A DNA stretch of 64,000 nt from Lachnospiraceae bacterium AM48-27BH (GTDB lineage: Bacteria; Bacillota; Clostridia; Lachnospirales; Lachnospiraceae). The position numbers and the translations under genes were made by a program. The notes under the pieces were generated by a model. It was given only the letters and a program-made list of their open reading frames with translations, was not told the DNA's origin and did no database searches. The DNA is taken from positions 1 to 64,000 of the forward strand of contig QUFC01000014.1 in the NCBI GenBank assembly GCA_003478355.1, written 5' to 3'. Shown here in pieces: positions 17,393-25,604 of the stretch. Each line of letters opens with the position of its first letter. Position 1 is the first letter of the stretch.

Positions 17393-18796
17393 TTATTCAG
17401 CTTTCAAGCTCTTCGCCAGACTCGTCAGCAAAGCCGCCATCTCCGGATTTCCCAGAACCTTCATCAAAAGTTCCGCATCCACACCTTCCGGAACAGCCAC
17501 CGTGTTTGCTGTCTGAGCAGCATCTGCACCCTTCATCTGCGGATTAAGATTTTCCCTGTTATAAAACGCATCCTCCATTCTCTGTGCATTCTTTCGCCTG
17601 TCTTCGTCAATGATATGGCCATATACCTCTGTCACCATGTCCGCCTGTGCATGTCCGGAATCGCCCTGGACCGCTTTGATGTCTCCACCACTAAGCTTCA
17701 GCTTGTATGTGACACTTGTATGTCGGAGACTATGAAAAACCACATCCGGCAGTCCCTGTTCATCAATAACCTTCTGCATCTGATCACGCAGATAGCTGTC
17801 TCCGATCGGAAGACCAAAGGTCGTAGCCATGACCAGATTATAATCCTGATACTCACTGCCAAGAATATCCTTTAATTCATCCTGTTCTTTTTTGATATCG
17901 ACCAAAATCTGCGCCACAAATTTAGGAATATATACCTTCCGCTCACTGGTATCCGTCTTAGGTGTTTTCAATACCCTGACGGTTTTGTTATTTTTCTTCT
18001 GGGAAGGAAAAATCAGGATTACTTCTTTGGCATCCAGTTCATCGACAGCATTCCTGGATACACGTTCCACCTGCTTGTTAATAAAGATATATGCTCGGTT
18101 TTCAGCAATGGCCTCCTCCGATACATCTACGCAATCCCAGGTTAGTCCAAGAAGCTCACCGATACGGACGGTAGCCGCAAAAGCCAGATGAAATGCTACT
18201 TTTAGCCATTTGTTTTCACAGGCATCAATCGCCTGCATCAGCATTTCCGCTGTCCAGATTTCCCGTTCTTCTGCTTTGTACTTTGGAAGTGTTGCATCTA
18301 TTGCCGGGTTCTTATCCATCATTTCCCACTTTACGGCCTGTCTGAAACAGCTCCTCAGCACCTTGTGGATCTGATGCACTGTCGCTGCGGTGATCATTTT
18401 ATCCCCATCCATATTTCTGGTGCTCTTTACTGCAGGCATTTTCAAAAGGCTTGCGTAATACTTTTCCATGAAATGGTTATTGATTTCCGACAGCGGAGCT
18501 TCACCGATTGTTGGAAGGATATAGTTATTGATCAGTCCAATATTTCCATCATAGGTAGAGACTCCCCATTCATTATGTCCATAGATTCTGACATACTCCC
18601 GCACAAGTTCTTTCACCCTGGTACATTTCGGAACAACAAAGGTTCCAAGAGACTGTTTATATTCAATTTCTTTTTTTCGCTTTTCTGCTTCTTTCTGCGT
18701 TGCGTAGCTTTCTGATTTCTGGTGCTCAATGCCTTCCGCATTTTTCACACGGTATACTACACTGTACGAATTCTTGCGTTTTCTGATATAAGCCAT
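17393..18796 (-). CDS. Tyrosine integrase of the left element (int A)
   Basis: A 467-residue site-specific recombinase. The N-terminal AP2-like arm-binding domain (MAYIRKRKNSYSVVYRV) is followed by a SAM-like core-binding domain and a catalytic domain. The catalytic residues are Arg in VRIGELLGLTW, His-x-x-Arg in FHSLRHTSVTYKL, His in GDSGHAQ and the nucleophilic Tyr in VTEVYGHI. It is related throughout to the integrases at 47585 and 50005. The three-module DNA-binding gene ends four bases upstream, giving an operon. The 3' end faces the bsh islet and no attachment site is seen there, which is unlike elements B and C. Confidence 0.93.
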   Translation of the reverse strand: MAYIRKRKNSYSVVYRVKNAEGIEHQKSESYATQKEAEKRKKEIEYKQSLGTFVVPKCTRVKELVREYVRIYGHNEWGVSTYDGNIGLINNYILPTIGEAPLSEINNHFMEKYYASLLKMPAVKSTRNMDGDKMITAATVHQIHKVLRSCFRQAVKWEMMDKNPAIDATLPKYKAEEREIWTAEMLMQAIDACENKWLKVAFHLAFAATVRIGELLGLTWDCVDVSEEAIAENRAYIFINKQVERVSRNAVDELDAKEVILIFPSQKKNNKTVRVLKTPKTDTSERKVYIPKFVAQILVDIKKEQDELKDILGSEYQDYNLVMATTFGLPIGDSYLRDQMQKVIDEQGLPDVVFHSLRHTSVTYKLKLSGGDIKAVQGDSGHAQADMVTEVYGHIIDEDRRKNAQRMEDAFYNRENLNPQMKGADAAQTANTVAVPEGVDAELLMKVLGNPEMAALLTSLAKSLKAE

Positions 18797-18799
18797 CTA

Positions 18800-19425
18800 T
18801 CAAACTCCTTCCTGATATTCCTTCAGCCACTTCAGAAATTCATTCCGGTGTATTCTCAGCGCCTTTCCTGCTCCGGCACTTGAAAAATGCCCCATCTGAA
18901 TCCATTTGGTGATCGTTCCGCTGGTAACTCCCGCGAGGCTGCTGCCTCCTGCAAACGGATATAGTCTTTTTCCAGATCCGTGATCGTAGGCATCCTGCCG
19001 ACTTTCTGATACATGATCTGATGTTCATACCATTCTTCAAATACTTCGATCGGAATTCTTTTTGTAAAATCTACGGTTATTGTCTTCAGGTTCTGATCCC
19101 GCCAGATTTCATACAGATTTGAAGAATGGATTCCAAGAAGGTTGGCAGCGTCACGAAAAAAATAGGAACTTTTCATCAGCTCCGCTCCTGGTTCCTCACC
19201 ATTCACTTTTTTATGCTTGACCTGATTCGCATACCATTTTTCAAAACTGGCAATATCGACCCGCATCTGTCCGTTCACAATATGTGTCTGGAAGAAATTC
19301 CGATGCACCAGCCAGTAACCATCCGTCTTCTTAAGTCCCAAAAGCCGTCGCATCTCCGGAACGGACATGGTCTTTTTTGATTTTTCTAATATTGCTTCTT
19401 TCTGTGCTTCCATGCTGATTCCCAT
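18800..19425 (-). CDS. Three-module excisionase-like DNA-binding protein (frameshifted near 18943)
   Basis: About 208 residues built from three successive MerR/excisionase-type helix-turn-helix units. Units 1 and 2 end in SFEKWYANQ and VFEEWYEHQ. The frame then breaks near 18943; adding one base gives SLAGVTSGTITKWIQMGHF and RIHRNEFLKWLKEYQEG, completing unit 3 and stopping at 18800-18802, four bases before the int A start. GGGAGG precedes the ATG. The paralogue at 51382 has the same layout and position. It is probably a recombination directionality factor or regulator of int; this function is inferred. Confidence 0.72.
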
Positions 19426-19484
19426 ATTCTTTCGCCTCCCGCATTTATTTCCATCAATATATCATGAAACCCCAAAATCCTTTA

Positions 19485-19502
19485 GAACGTAAATTCACGT
19501 TC
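19485..19502. promoter_or_regulatory. Near-palindrome upstream of the three-module gene
   Basis: GAACGTAAATTCACGTTC has six-base perfect arms (GAACGT/ACGTTC) and lies 60-75 bases before the start of the gene at 19425. It could be its operator. Confidence 0.35.
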
Positions 19503-19537
19503 CCATGCCTATGCCTCTCTTTTCTGTAACGAAAAAA

Positions 19538-19577
19538 ATCCGCCCAGAATAGATTCTTAATCTAATCTGGGCGGATA
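19538..19577 (-). terminator. Strong hairpin terminator in the int A-att2 interval
   Basis: ATCCGCCCAGA and TCTGGGCGGAT form a long stem with one mismatch further in. On the minus strand it is followed by seven T residues. The rest of 19426-19812 shows a short hairpin CGGTGCTCATGAGCACCG and no gene. Confidence 0.75.
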
Positions 19578-19774
19578 GATCCGTCAGGCCTGTTTTGTTC
19601 AGGCAAGAAAACCATATTTACATTCATTGACACCCCAATCCTTATCCTACGCTGTAGTTATCTCCGTTCGGTGCCAGGATTGAATTATTGCATTGGTGCC
19701 CGTTAAGAAATTTCGGTACTCGATATCTGCGTTTAAGTGTTCTCTCGGTGCTCATGAGCACCGGAAAAAAGAAA

Positions 19775-19806
19775 AAGCAGCAATGAGCTTTTACGATCAT
19801 TGCTGC
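19775..19806 (-). terminator. Terminator following the second tRNA-like fragment
   Basis: GCAGCAATGA and TCATTGCTGC are a ten-base perfect inverted repeat with TTTTTC after it on the minus strand, a few bases past the tRNA-like 3' end, as beside the other two fragments. Confidence 0.65.
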
Positions 19807-19812
19807 AAAAAA

Positions 19813-19857
19813 TGCACGTTCCCAGGGGGAATCGAACCCTCAACTAGTGCTTAGGAG
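19813..19857 (-). other. tRNA-Arg(CCT)-like 3' fragment, left attachment site of element B (att2)
   Basis: On the minus strand CTCCTAAGC (anticodon loop with CCT) is followed by a T arm GAGGG TTCGATT CCCCC, with one mismatch, and a 3' acceptor-like strand. There is no encoded CCA and no 5' half. It shares the nine-base core CTCCTAAGC with the fragments at 8074 and 49173 but differs elsewhere, so it may be another isoacceptor's 3' half. To its right the sequence resembles that to the right of 49217. Confidence 0.6.
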
Positions 19858-19989
19858 TATGGCTTACCACCTCATACACGGTAGCCTAACATAACTTCTG
19901 ATACCGTATAACCCTTGTAAAATCAAGGTTTTTCAACGATTAGCTTGTTATATCGTGATACTCCATAACACCTTAAATTTGCTAAGATT

Positions 19990-20020
19990 AAACCGTCCAA
20001 TTAGCAAACTCTTAGCAAGG
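19990..20020 (+). repeat. Left-end repeats of element B (integrase arm-type candidates)
   Basis: AATTAGCAAAC (19999-20009) and CTTAGCAAGG (20011-20020) match the repeats near 48984-49047 and 49360. The preceding ACCGTCCAATT block is also found at the left end of element C (ACCGTCCGATT at about 49342). The rest of 19858-20199 holds no gene. Confidence 0.55.
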
Positions 20021-20199
20021 CAAGGTCTATCGCTTTGGTTCCCCACCAACGATTATCAACTACTTATAGGTCTATATTACTGCATAGTATGCCTTATGTC
20101 AAACCTTGAAATATAACAGAATACAGTCCCTCAACGCCATAGGCTCTCAACTTCCTATGGCGTTTTTTTATACCCATTTTTCAGAAAGGAGCCTATCCC

Positions 20200-20721
20200 A
20201 TGAATTTAACTGAAAATGAAAAGAGAATGGTTTACCAAGTAGAAAGCACCTGCCAGGCAGCCATTCTGAACGAGATCGCCATGAATAAGCGATATGCCCC
20301 AAACCCGGAAATCCGGCAGACCGCAGAAAGCCTTTTGTCAAAACTGCGTCTGCTCTCTGACAAGGAGTGTATGGCTCTGGTAAATGATGTTCAGAAGAAT
20401 TACCGCCTGCCGGGGAAAGCCCGAACCATCGGGGAAATGCTTGCAGAGGCAAGGCAGAAGTCCGGGGCGGAGAAACTGGCCGGCCATGACATTATGGCTC
20501 TGGAGCGTTTTGACCCTGACACCCGCCACATGATCGTCTTCGATGTTCTCTCCCATGAGTCCCCTATGGGATACAAAGGTGAGCGTATGCGGCTGTTCCT
20601 CACCGAGCAGGGATACCAGAAAGCCAGGGAGAACCAGGACAGGGGATTTATCAAGATCAGAAACCACGCCAAAGTGACTGCGGGAAACCTCCGCTATGAC
20701 ACAAAAGACCGTGACCTCTGA
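20200..20721 (+). CDS. Conserved conjugative-element protein of unknown function
   Basis: A 173-residue soluble, mostly helical protein beginning MNLTENEKRMVYQVESTCQA, with AAAGGAG before the start. I recognise it as typical of the first gene of Tn1549/CTn-like transfer modules, but no function is known. The C-terminal half is richer in beta-type segments. It is followed at 160 bases by the DUF6017 protein and transcribed with the transfer genes. Confidence 0.65.
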   Translation: MNLTENEKRMVYQVESTCQAAILNEIAMNKRYAPNPEIRQTAESLLSKLRLLSDKECMALVNDVQKNYRLPGKARTIGEMLAEARQKSGAEKLAGHDIMALERFDPDTRHMIVFDVLSHESPMGYKGERMRLFLTEQGYQKARENQDRGFIKIRNHAKVTAGNLRYDTKDRDL

Positions 20722-20883
20722 AAAGTACCCTCTTTTGGGGCGAAAATCATCCCTTTTCCTCTCTGTATGCCTCCCGACCATAACGGACAGAGGAATTTAT
20801 CCCCTTGCCCTAACGGAAACGGCACAGAGGAAAAATCATAAGAAAAACGACCTTTTTAGAAAACGGAAAGGAGGTGTCCGATT

Positions 20884-21789
20884 ATGGCAGTTTTCCGCAT
20901 AGAGAAAACCCGTGACTATACCGTGATGGCAAACCACCATCTGCGGAACACGAAACTCTCCCTCAAAGCAAAGGGGCTTCTCTCCCTCATGCTCTCCCTC
21001 CCGGAGGACTGGGACTACACCACCAAAGGGCTTGCGAAGATATGCAAGGACGGTGTGGACAGCATTTGCTCAACCGTCAATGAGCTGGAGGAACACGGCT
21101 ATGTGATACGAGAGCGTATCCGAAACGCCAAAGGGCAGCTTACGGATATTCAGTACACCATTTTAGAGCAGCCTAAGCCGCCCCAGCCGGGACAGGGAAA
21201 ACCTAAACAGGAAAATCCAGTTTTGGATAGTCCAGTCCTGGGAACTCCAAAGCAGGAAGAACCTGAACAGGGAAACCCCGCACAATTAAATACTAAGAAA
21301 TCAAGTAACCAGGGATTAAATACTGATTTATCAAATACGGAGGTATCAAATCCTATCCAATCAAATCCGTATGAGGATGAGCTGCAGGCGGCGGATGGGA
21401 TGGGAACGGATACGAGGTCTTCCAGAGAGATTTATCGGGAGATCATCCTGGAAAATATCGAGTACCGCCATCTGGTCCAAAATAACCAGATCGACAGAGA
21501 GCGGCTTGACGAACTGGTGGAGCTGATCGTGGACACGGTCTGTTCCGCAAGAAAGACCATCCGTATTGCCGGAGACGATTATCCGGCGGAGGTGGTAAAA
21601 TCCCGCTTTATGAAACTGGACAGTTCCCATATCGAATATGTGCTTTCCAGTATGCAGGAGAATACCACCTATGTCCGCAACATCAAGAAATATCTGCTGG
21701 CAGCCCTGTATAATGCACCATCCACCATCAGCAGCTACTACACTTCCCTGGTGAACCATGACCTGTACGGCGGAGGGGAAAGGAGGTAA
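20884..21789 (+). CDS. DUF6017 / replication-initiator-like winged-helix protein
   Basis: A 301-residue protein. The N-terminal 100 residues form a winged helix of the RepA/DnaD type (LSLKAKGLLSLMLSLPEDWD). A proline- and glutamine-rich low-complexity linker follows (about 100-165), then a DUF6017-type C-terminal domain (EIYREIILENIEYRHLVQ). Homologues in conjugative elements are thought to act in replication or control of the element; not proven. AGGAGG lies before the ATG. The stop is three bases before the pcfB start. Confidence 0.75.
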   Translation: MAVFRIEKTRDYTVMANHHLRNTKLSLKAKGLLSLMLSLPEDWDYTTKGLAKICKDGVDSICSTVNELEEHGYVIRERIRNAKGQLTDIQYTILEQPKPPQPGQGKPKQENPVLDSPVLGTPKQEEPEQGNPAQLNTKKSSNQGLNTDLSNTEVSNPIQSNPYEDELQAADGMGTDTRSSREIYREIILENIEYRHLVQNNQIDRERLDELVELIVDTVCSARKTIRIAGDDYPAEVVKSRFMKLDSSHIEYVLSSMQENTTYVRNIKKYLLAALYNAPSTISSYYTSLVNHDLYGGGERR

Positions 21790-21792
21790 CCC

Positions 21793-22269
21793 ATGCAGGA
21801 AGAAGTAACCCAGAAAACAATGGCACTTGCCATCACCACTTCCAGAATGACCGCCTCCGTCCTTGCTAAGGCCATGCGGAAGTTTTTGGAGGCGCAGAAA
21901 AACAAAAGCCACCAGCTCCCCAAAGGGAAACAGACCCTAAAGGAGCTGATGAAACACAACACAGGAGTTTCTAACCTGGAGATCACCAACGACAACATCC
22001 GGGCATTTTCTGCCACCGCTAAGAAGTACGGCATTGATTTTGCCCTGAAAAAAGACAGCAGCACGCAGCCGCCCCGGTACCTGGTATTCTTCAAAGGCCG
22101 GGACGCCGATGTTATGACGGCGGCTTTTAAGGAGTTTTCCGCAAAGCAGCTCTCCCAGGAGAAAAAGCCCTCCATCCGAAAACTCTTATCCAGCATGAAA
22201 GAGCTGGCACAGAAAAAGGATAAGGTTTTGGACCGCACCAAACACAAGGACAGGGGGATGGAGCTATGA
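21793..22269 (+). CDS. PcfB-family conjugation protein
   Basis: A 158-residue basic protein of the PcfB/DUF3801 family (TSRMTASVLAKAMRKFLE near the N-terminus). PcfB of the pCF10 plasmid binds the relaxosome and helps dock the relaxase to the coupling protein. Its gene overlaps the start of the VirD4-type gene by four bases, as in related elements. Confidence 0.82.
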   Translation: MQEEVTQKTMALAITTSRMTASVLAKAMRKFLEAQKNKSHQLPKGKQTLKELMKHNTGVSNLEITNDNIRAFSATAKKYGIDFALKKDSSTQPPRYLVFFKGRDADVMTAAFKEFSAKQLSQEKKPSIRKLLSSMKELAQKKDKVLDRTKHKDRGMEL

Positions 22270-24053
22270 AACAGGTAAATGTGAAAAAGCTGCTGATCTT
22301 AAATCTCCCCTATCTGCTCTTTGTGTGGCTGTTCGATAAGGCAGCCCAGACGGTACGGCTCTCTCCCGGAGCTGACCTCTCCGGCAAACTGCTGAACCTG
22401 GGCAGCGGATTTTCTCAGGCTATGGAGAGCATTGCTCCCAGTTTCCATCCGGCAGACCTGCTTGTGGGGCTGATCGGTGCGGTGGTAATCCGGCTGATTA
22501 TCTACACCAAAGGGAAAAACGCAAAGAAATACCGCAAAGGTATGGAGTACGGTTCTGCAAGATGGGGAACTGCCGAAGATATAAAGCCCTACATAGACCC
22601 CGTATTTGAGAATAACGTACTACTGACCCAGACGGAGCGGCTGATGATGTCGAACCGCCCAAAGAACCCAAAGTATGCCAGGAATAAAAATATCCTGGTA
22701 ATCGGCGGCTCCGGCAGCGGCAAGACCAGGTTCTTTGTAAAGCCCAACCTCATGCAGCTCCATTCCTCGTATGTTGTTACGGACCCGAAAGGAACCCTCA
22801 TTCTGGAAACAGGCTCTCTCCTGGTGCGGGCAGGCTACAAGGTCAAGGTGCTGAACACGATCAACTTTAAGAAGTCCATGCACTATAACCCATTCGCCTA
22901 TCTGCGGAGTGAAAAGGATATTTTGAAACTTACCAACACCATCATAGCCAACACCAAAGGCGACGGTGAAAAATCTTCCGAGGATTTCTGGGTCAAGGCG
23001 GAACGCCTCCTGTACTGCGCCCTGATCGGCTACATCTGGTATGAGGCCCCGGAGGAAGAAAAGAACTTCATCACCCTATTGGAGATGATAAACGCAAGCG
23101 AGGCCAGGGAGGACGACGAGGAATTTCAAAGTCCTGTTGATCTGATGTTCTCCCGGCTGGAGGAAAAGGAGCCGGACCATTTCGCTGTCAAACAGTATAA
23201 GAAATACAAGCTGGCTGCAGGCAAAACGGCAAAGTCCATCCTGATTAGCTGCGGAGCCCGGCTTGCCCCATTCGATATTAAGGAACTGCGGGATTTGATG
23301 GAGTATGATGATTTGGAACTTGATACCCTGGGCGACCGAAAAACTGCTCTGTTCCTCATTATGAGCGACACGGACACCACCTTTAATTTCGTGATCGCCA
23401 TGCTCCAGAGCCAGCTTTTCAATCTGCTCTGCGACAAGGCAGATGATGAATACGGCGGCAGGCTGCCGGTTCATGTACGGTGTATCCTGGATGAGTTCGC
23501 CAACATTGGACAGATACCAAACTTTGATAAACTGATCGCCACCATCCGAAGCCGGGAAATCTCGGCTTCTATTATTTTACAGTCACAGTCACAGCTAAAG
23601 ACCATCTACAAGGACGCCGCAGATACCATTGTCGGCAACTGCGACACTACCTTGTTTTTGGGAGGCAAGGAGAAATCCACGCTCAAAGAGCTCTCGGAAA
23701 TCCTGGGGAAAGAGACCATTGACAGTTTCAACACCTCAGAGAACCGGGGGACGCAGGTTTCCCACGGCCTCAATTATCAGAAATTAGGAAAGGAGTTGAT
23801 GAGCCAGGACGAGATCGCGGTCATGGACGGAGGCAAGTGTATCCTGCAGGTGCGGGGTACTCGGCCGTTTTTATCGGACAAGTTCGATATTACAGCCCAT
23901 AAGAATTACAAATACCTTGCCGACGCCGACAAGAAAAATGAGTTTGATGTGGAACGGTACATGAAACGGCGCCCTGCGGTGGTAAAGCCGGAGGAACCTT
24001 TTGAAATGTACGAACTGGAAATAGAACCTGACAGCGATAACGAAAAAAATTAG
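22266..24053 (+). CDS. VirD4/TraG-type coupling protein
   Basis: A 595-residue ATPase that couples the relaxosome to the mating channel. Two N-terminal transmembrane helices (about 10-25 and 60-80) are followed by Walker A GGSGSGKT (about 147-154) and Walker B CILDEFANIG. The late SQSQLKTIY segment is typical of the T4SS coupling family. It starts inside pcfB and is followed by Maff2, the standard order of Tn1549/CTn-like modules. Confidence 0.93.
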   Translation: MKQVNVKKLLILNLPYLLFVWLFDKAAQTVRLSPGADLSGKLLNLGSGFSQAMESIAPSFHPADLLVGLIGAVVIRLIIYTKGKNAKKYRKGMEYGSARWGTAEDIKPYIDPVFENNVLLTQTERLMMSNRPKNPKYARNKNILVIGGSGSGKTRFFVKPNLMQLHSSYVVTDPKGTLILETGSLLVRAGYKVKVLNTINFKKSMHYNPFAYLRSEKDILKLTNTIIANTKGDGEKSSEDFWVKAERLLYCALIGYIWYEAPEEEKNFITLLEMINASEAREDDEEFQSPVDLMFSRLEEKEPDHFAVKQYKKYKLAAGKTAKSILISCGARLAPFDIKELRDLMEYDDLELDTLGDRKTALFLIMSDTDTTFNFVIAMLQSQLFNLLCDKADDEYGGRLPVHVRCILDEFANIGQIPNFDKLIATIRSREISASIILQSQSQLKTIYKDAADTIVGNCDTTLFLGGKEKSTLKELSEILGKETIDSFNTSENRGTQVSHGLNYQKLGKELMSQDEIAVMDGGKCILQVRGTRPFLSDKFDITAHKNYKYLADADKKNEFDVERYMKRRPAVVKPEEPFEMYELEIEPDSDNEKN

Positions 24054-24066
24054 GAGGATTGAATTT

Positions 24067-24281
24067 ATGGAATTTTTCAACAGCGCAGTAGACGTATTGC
24101 AGACCCTTGTTGTGGCTCTGGGAGCCGGTCTTGGTATCTGGGGAGGTATCAACCTCATGGAGGGATACGGAAATGATAACCCTGGGGCAAAAAGCCAGGG
24201 CATGAAACAGCTTATGGCGGGCGGCGGCGTTGCCTGATCGGCATGACCCTTGTACCACTGCTTTCCGGCCTGTTCGGATAA
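24067..24281 (+). CDS. Maff2-family small membrane protein (frameshifted at 24233)
   Basis: A 71-residue protein with two hydrophobic segments, probably the pilin-like VirB2 counterpart. The first frame reads MEFFNSAVDVLQTLVVALGA and stops after GGGVA. Adding one C to the CC at 24233-24234 restores LIGMTLVPLLSGLFG and a stop at 24279-24281. The gap between VirD4 and VirB6 is occupied by this family in related elements, which supports the repair. Confidence 0.85.
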
Positions 24282-24298
24282 TGACGGAGGGATAACCT

Positions 24299-25168
24299 AT
24301 GCAAAGCATACTCGACAAGCTGGCGGAGTGGCTCAAAGAGCTGCTCATCAGCGGGATACTCGGTAACCTGTCGGGGATGTTTGACACGGTAAATACCAAA
24401 GTGGGCGAGATCGCCGGGGAGGTTGGCATGACGCCGTCGGCATGGAACGGCGGCGTTTTCAACCTCATCCGGTCTCTGTCTGAAACAGTCATTATCCCCA
24501 TAGCCGGTATCATTTTAACCTTTGTGATGTGCTACGAGCTCATTCAGCTTGTGATCGAGAAGAACAACCTGCATGATGTAGACACATGGATTTTCTTCAA
24601 GTGGATATTCAAAACCTTTGTGGCCGTGTTCTTAGTCACCAACACCTGGAATATCGTTATGGCGATCTTTGATGTGGCCCAGAACGTGGTAAGCCAGAGC
24701 GGCGGTATCATTAGCGGCTCTACCAGCATTGACCTCTCCACCGCCATCCCTGATATGGAGGCTCAGCTTGAGGCTATGGACTTAGGGCCTCTTTTAGGGC
24801 TGTGGTTCCAGAGCATGGTGGTGGGGCTCACCATGAATATCCTCTCCATCTGTATCTTCCTGGTGGTCTATGGCCGTATGATCGAGATTTATCTTGTAAC
24901 CTCCGTGGGGCCTATCCCCTTTGCTACCATGAGCAACCGGGAATGGTCCAGCGTGGGGCAGAACTACTTAAAGTCTCTGATTGCTTTAGGTTTCCAGGCG
25001 TTTCTCATTATGATATGCGTTGGCATTTATGCGGTCCTCATCCAGGAGATTTCCACCGCCGACAACATATCCGCTGCCATCTGGGGCTGCATGGGATACA
25101 CGGTCCTCTTATGCTTTACCCTCTTTAAGACCGGCAGCATGGCAAAGGGCATTTTCAGCGCCCATTAA
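24299..25168 (+). CDS. VirB6/TrbL-like transfer membrane protein
   Basis: A 289-residue protein with about six transmembrane helices (for example GIILTFVMCYELIQLVI and LSICIFLVVYGRMIEIYLV). It fits the VirB6/TrbL (CD1112-like) family that forms the inner-membrane part of Gram-positive conjugation channels. It sits between Maff2 and PrgI, the usual order. Confidence 0.87.
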   Translation: MQSILDKLAEWLKELLISGILGNLSGMFDTVNTKVGEIAGEVGMTPSAWNGGVFNLIRSLSETVIIPIAGIILTFVMCYELIQLVIEKNNLHDVDTWIFFKWIFKTFVAVFLVTNTWNIVMAIFDVAQNVVSQSGGIISGSTSIDLSTAIPDMEAQLEAMDLGPLLGLWFQSMVVGLTMNILSICIFLVVYGRMIEIYLVTSVGPIPFATMSNREWSSVGQNYLKSLIALGFQAFLIMICVGIYAVLIQEISTADNISAAIWGCMGYTVLLCFTLFKTGSMAKGIFSAH

Positions 25169-25184
25169 AGGAGGTGTATGCTGA

Positions 25185-25604
25185 TTGGCTTATGTGACCG
25201 TACCGAAAGACCTTTCCAAAATCAAAACAAAGGTATTTTTCGGCCTGACAAAAAGGCAGCTTATCTGCTTTACCCCGGCGGTGCTTTTAGGAGTGCCGCT
25301 TTTCTTTTTACTCAAAGAGTCTGCCGGGAACTCCACGGCGACCCTTTGCATGATGATGGTTATGCTGCCGTTCTTTCTGCTTGCCATGTATGAGAAAAAC
25401 GGACAGCCTTTAGAGGTGATCTTAAAGCAGATGATCGAAACAAAATTCATCCGCCCAAAGAACCGCCCCTATCAGACCAACAACTTCTACGAGGCCCTGG
25501 CAAGGCAGCGTGATCTGGAAATGGAGGTGAAACGGATTGTCCAGAACAGAAAAAACGGCGGGAAAGGTAAAACTCACCGCCAGAGAGAAAAAGGCCGTGG
25601 ATAA
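25185..25604 (+). CDS. PrgI-family transfer protein (VirB3-like)
   Basis: A 139-residue protein with two adjacent transmembrane helices (about 28-44 and 55-70) in the N-terminal half and a basic C-terminus, as in PrgI proteins of the mating channel. It starts with TTG at 25185 (TTG GCT TAT GTG) about 12 bases after AGGAGG. An ATG seven bases earlier opens an unrelated frame. It overlaps the VirB4 gene by 68 bases. Confidence 0.83.
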   Translation: MAYVTVPKDLSKIKTKVFFGLTKRQLICFTPAVLLGVPLFFLLKESAGNSTATLCMMMVMLPFFLLAMYEKNGQPLEVILKQMIETKFIRPKNRPYQTNNFYEALARQRDLEMEVKRIVQNRKNGGKGKTHRQREKGRG

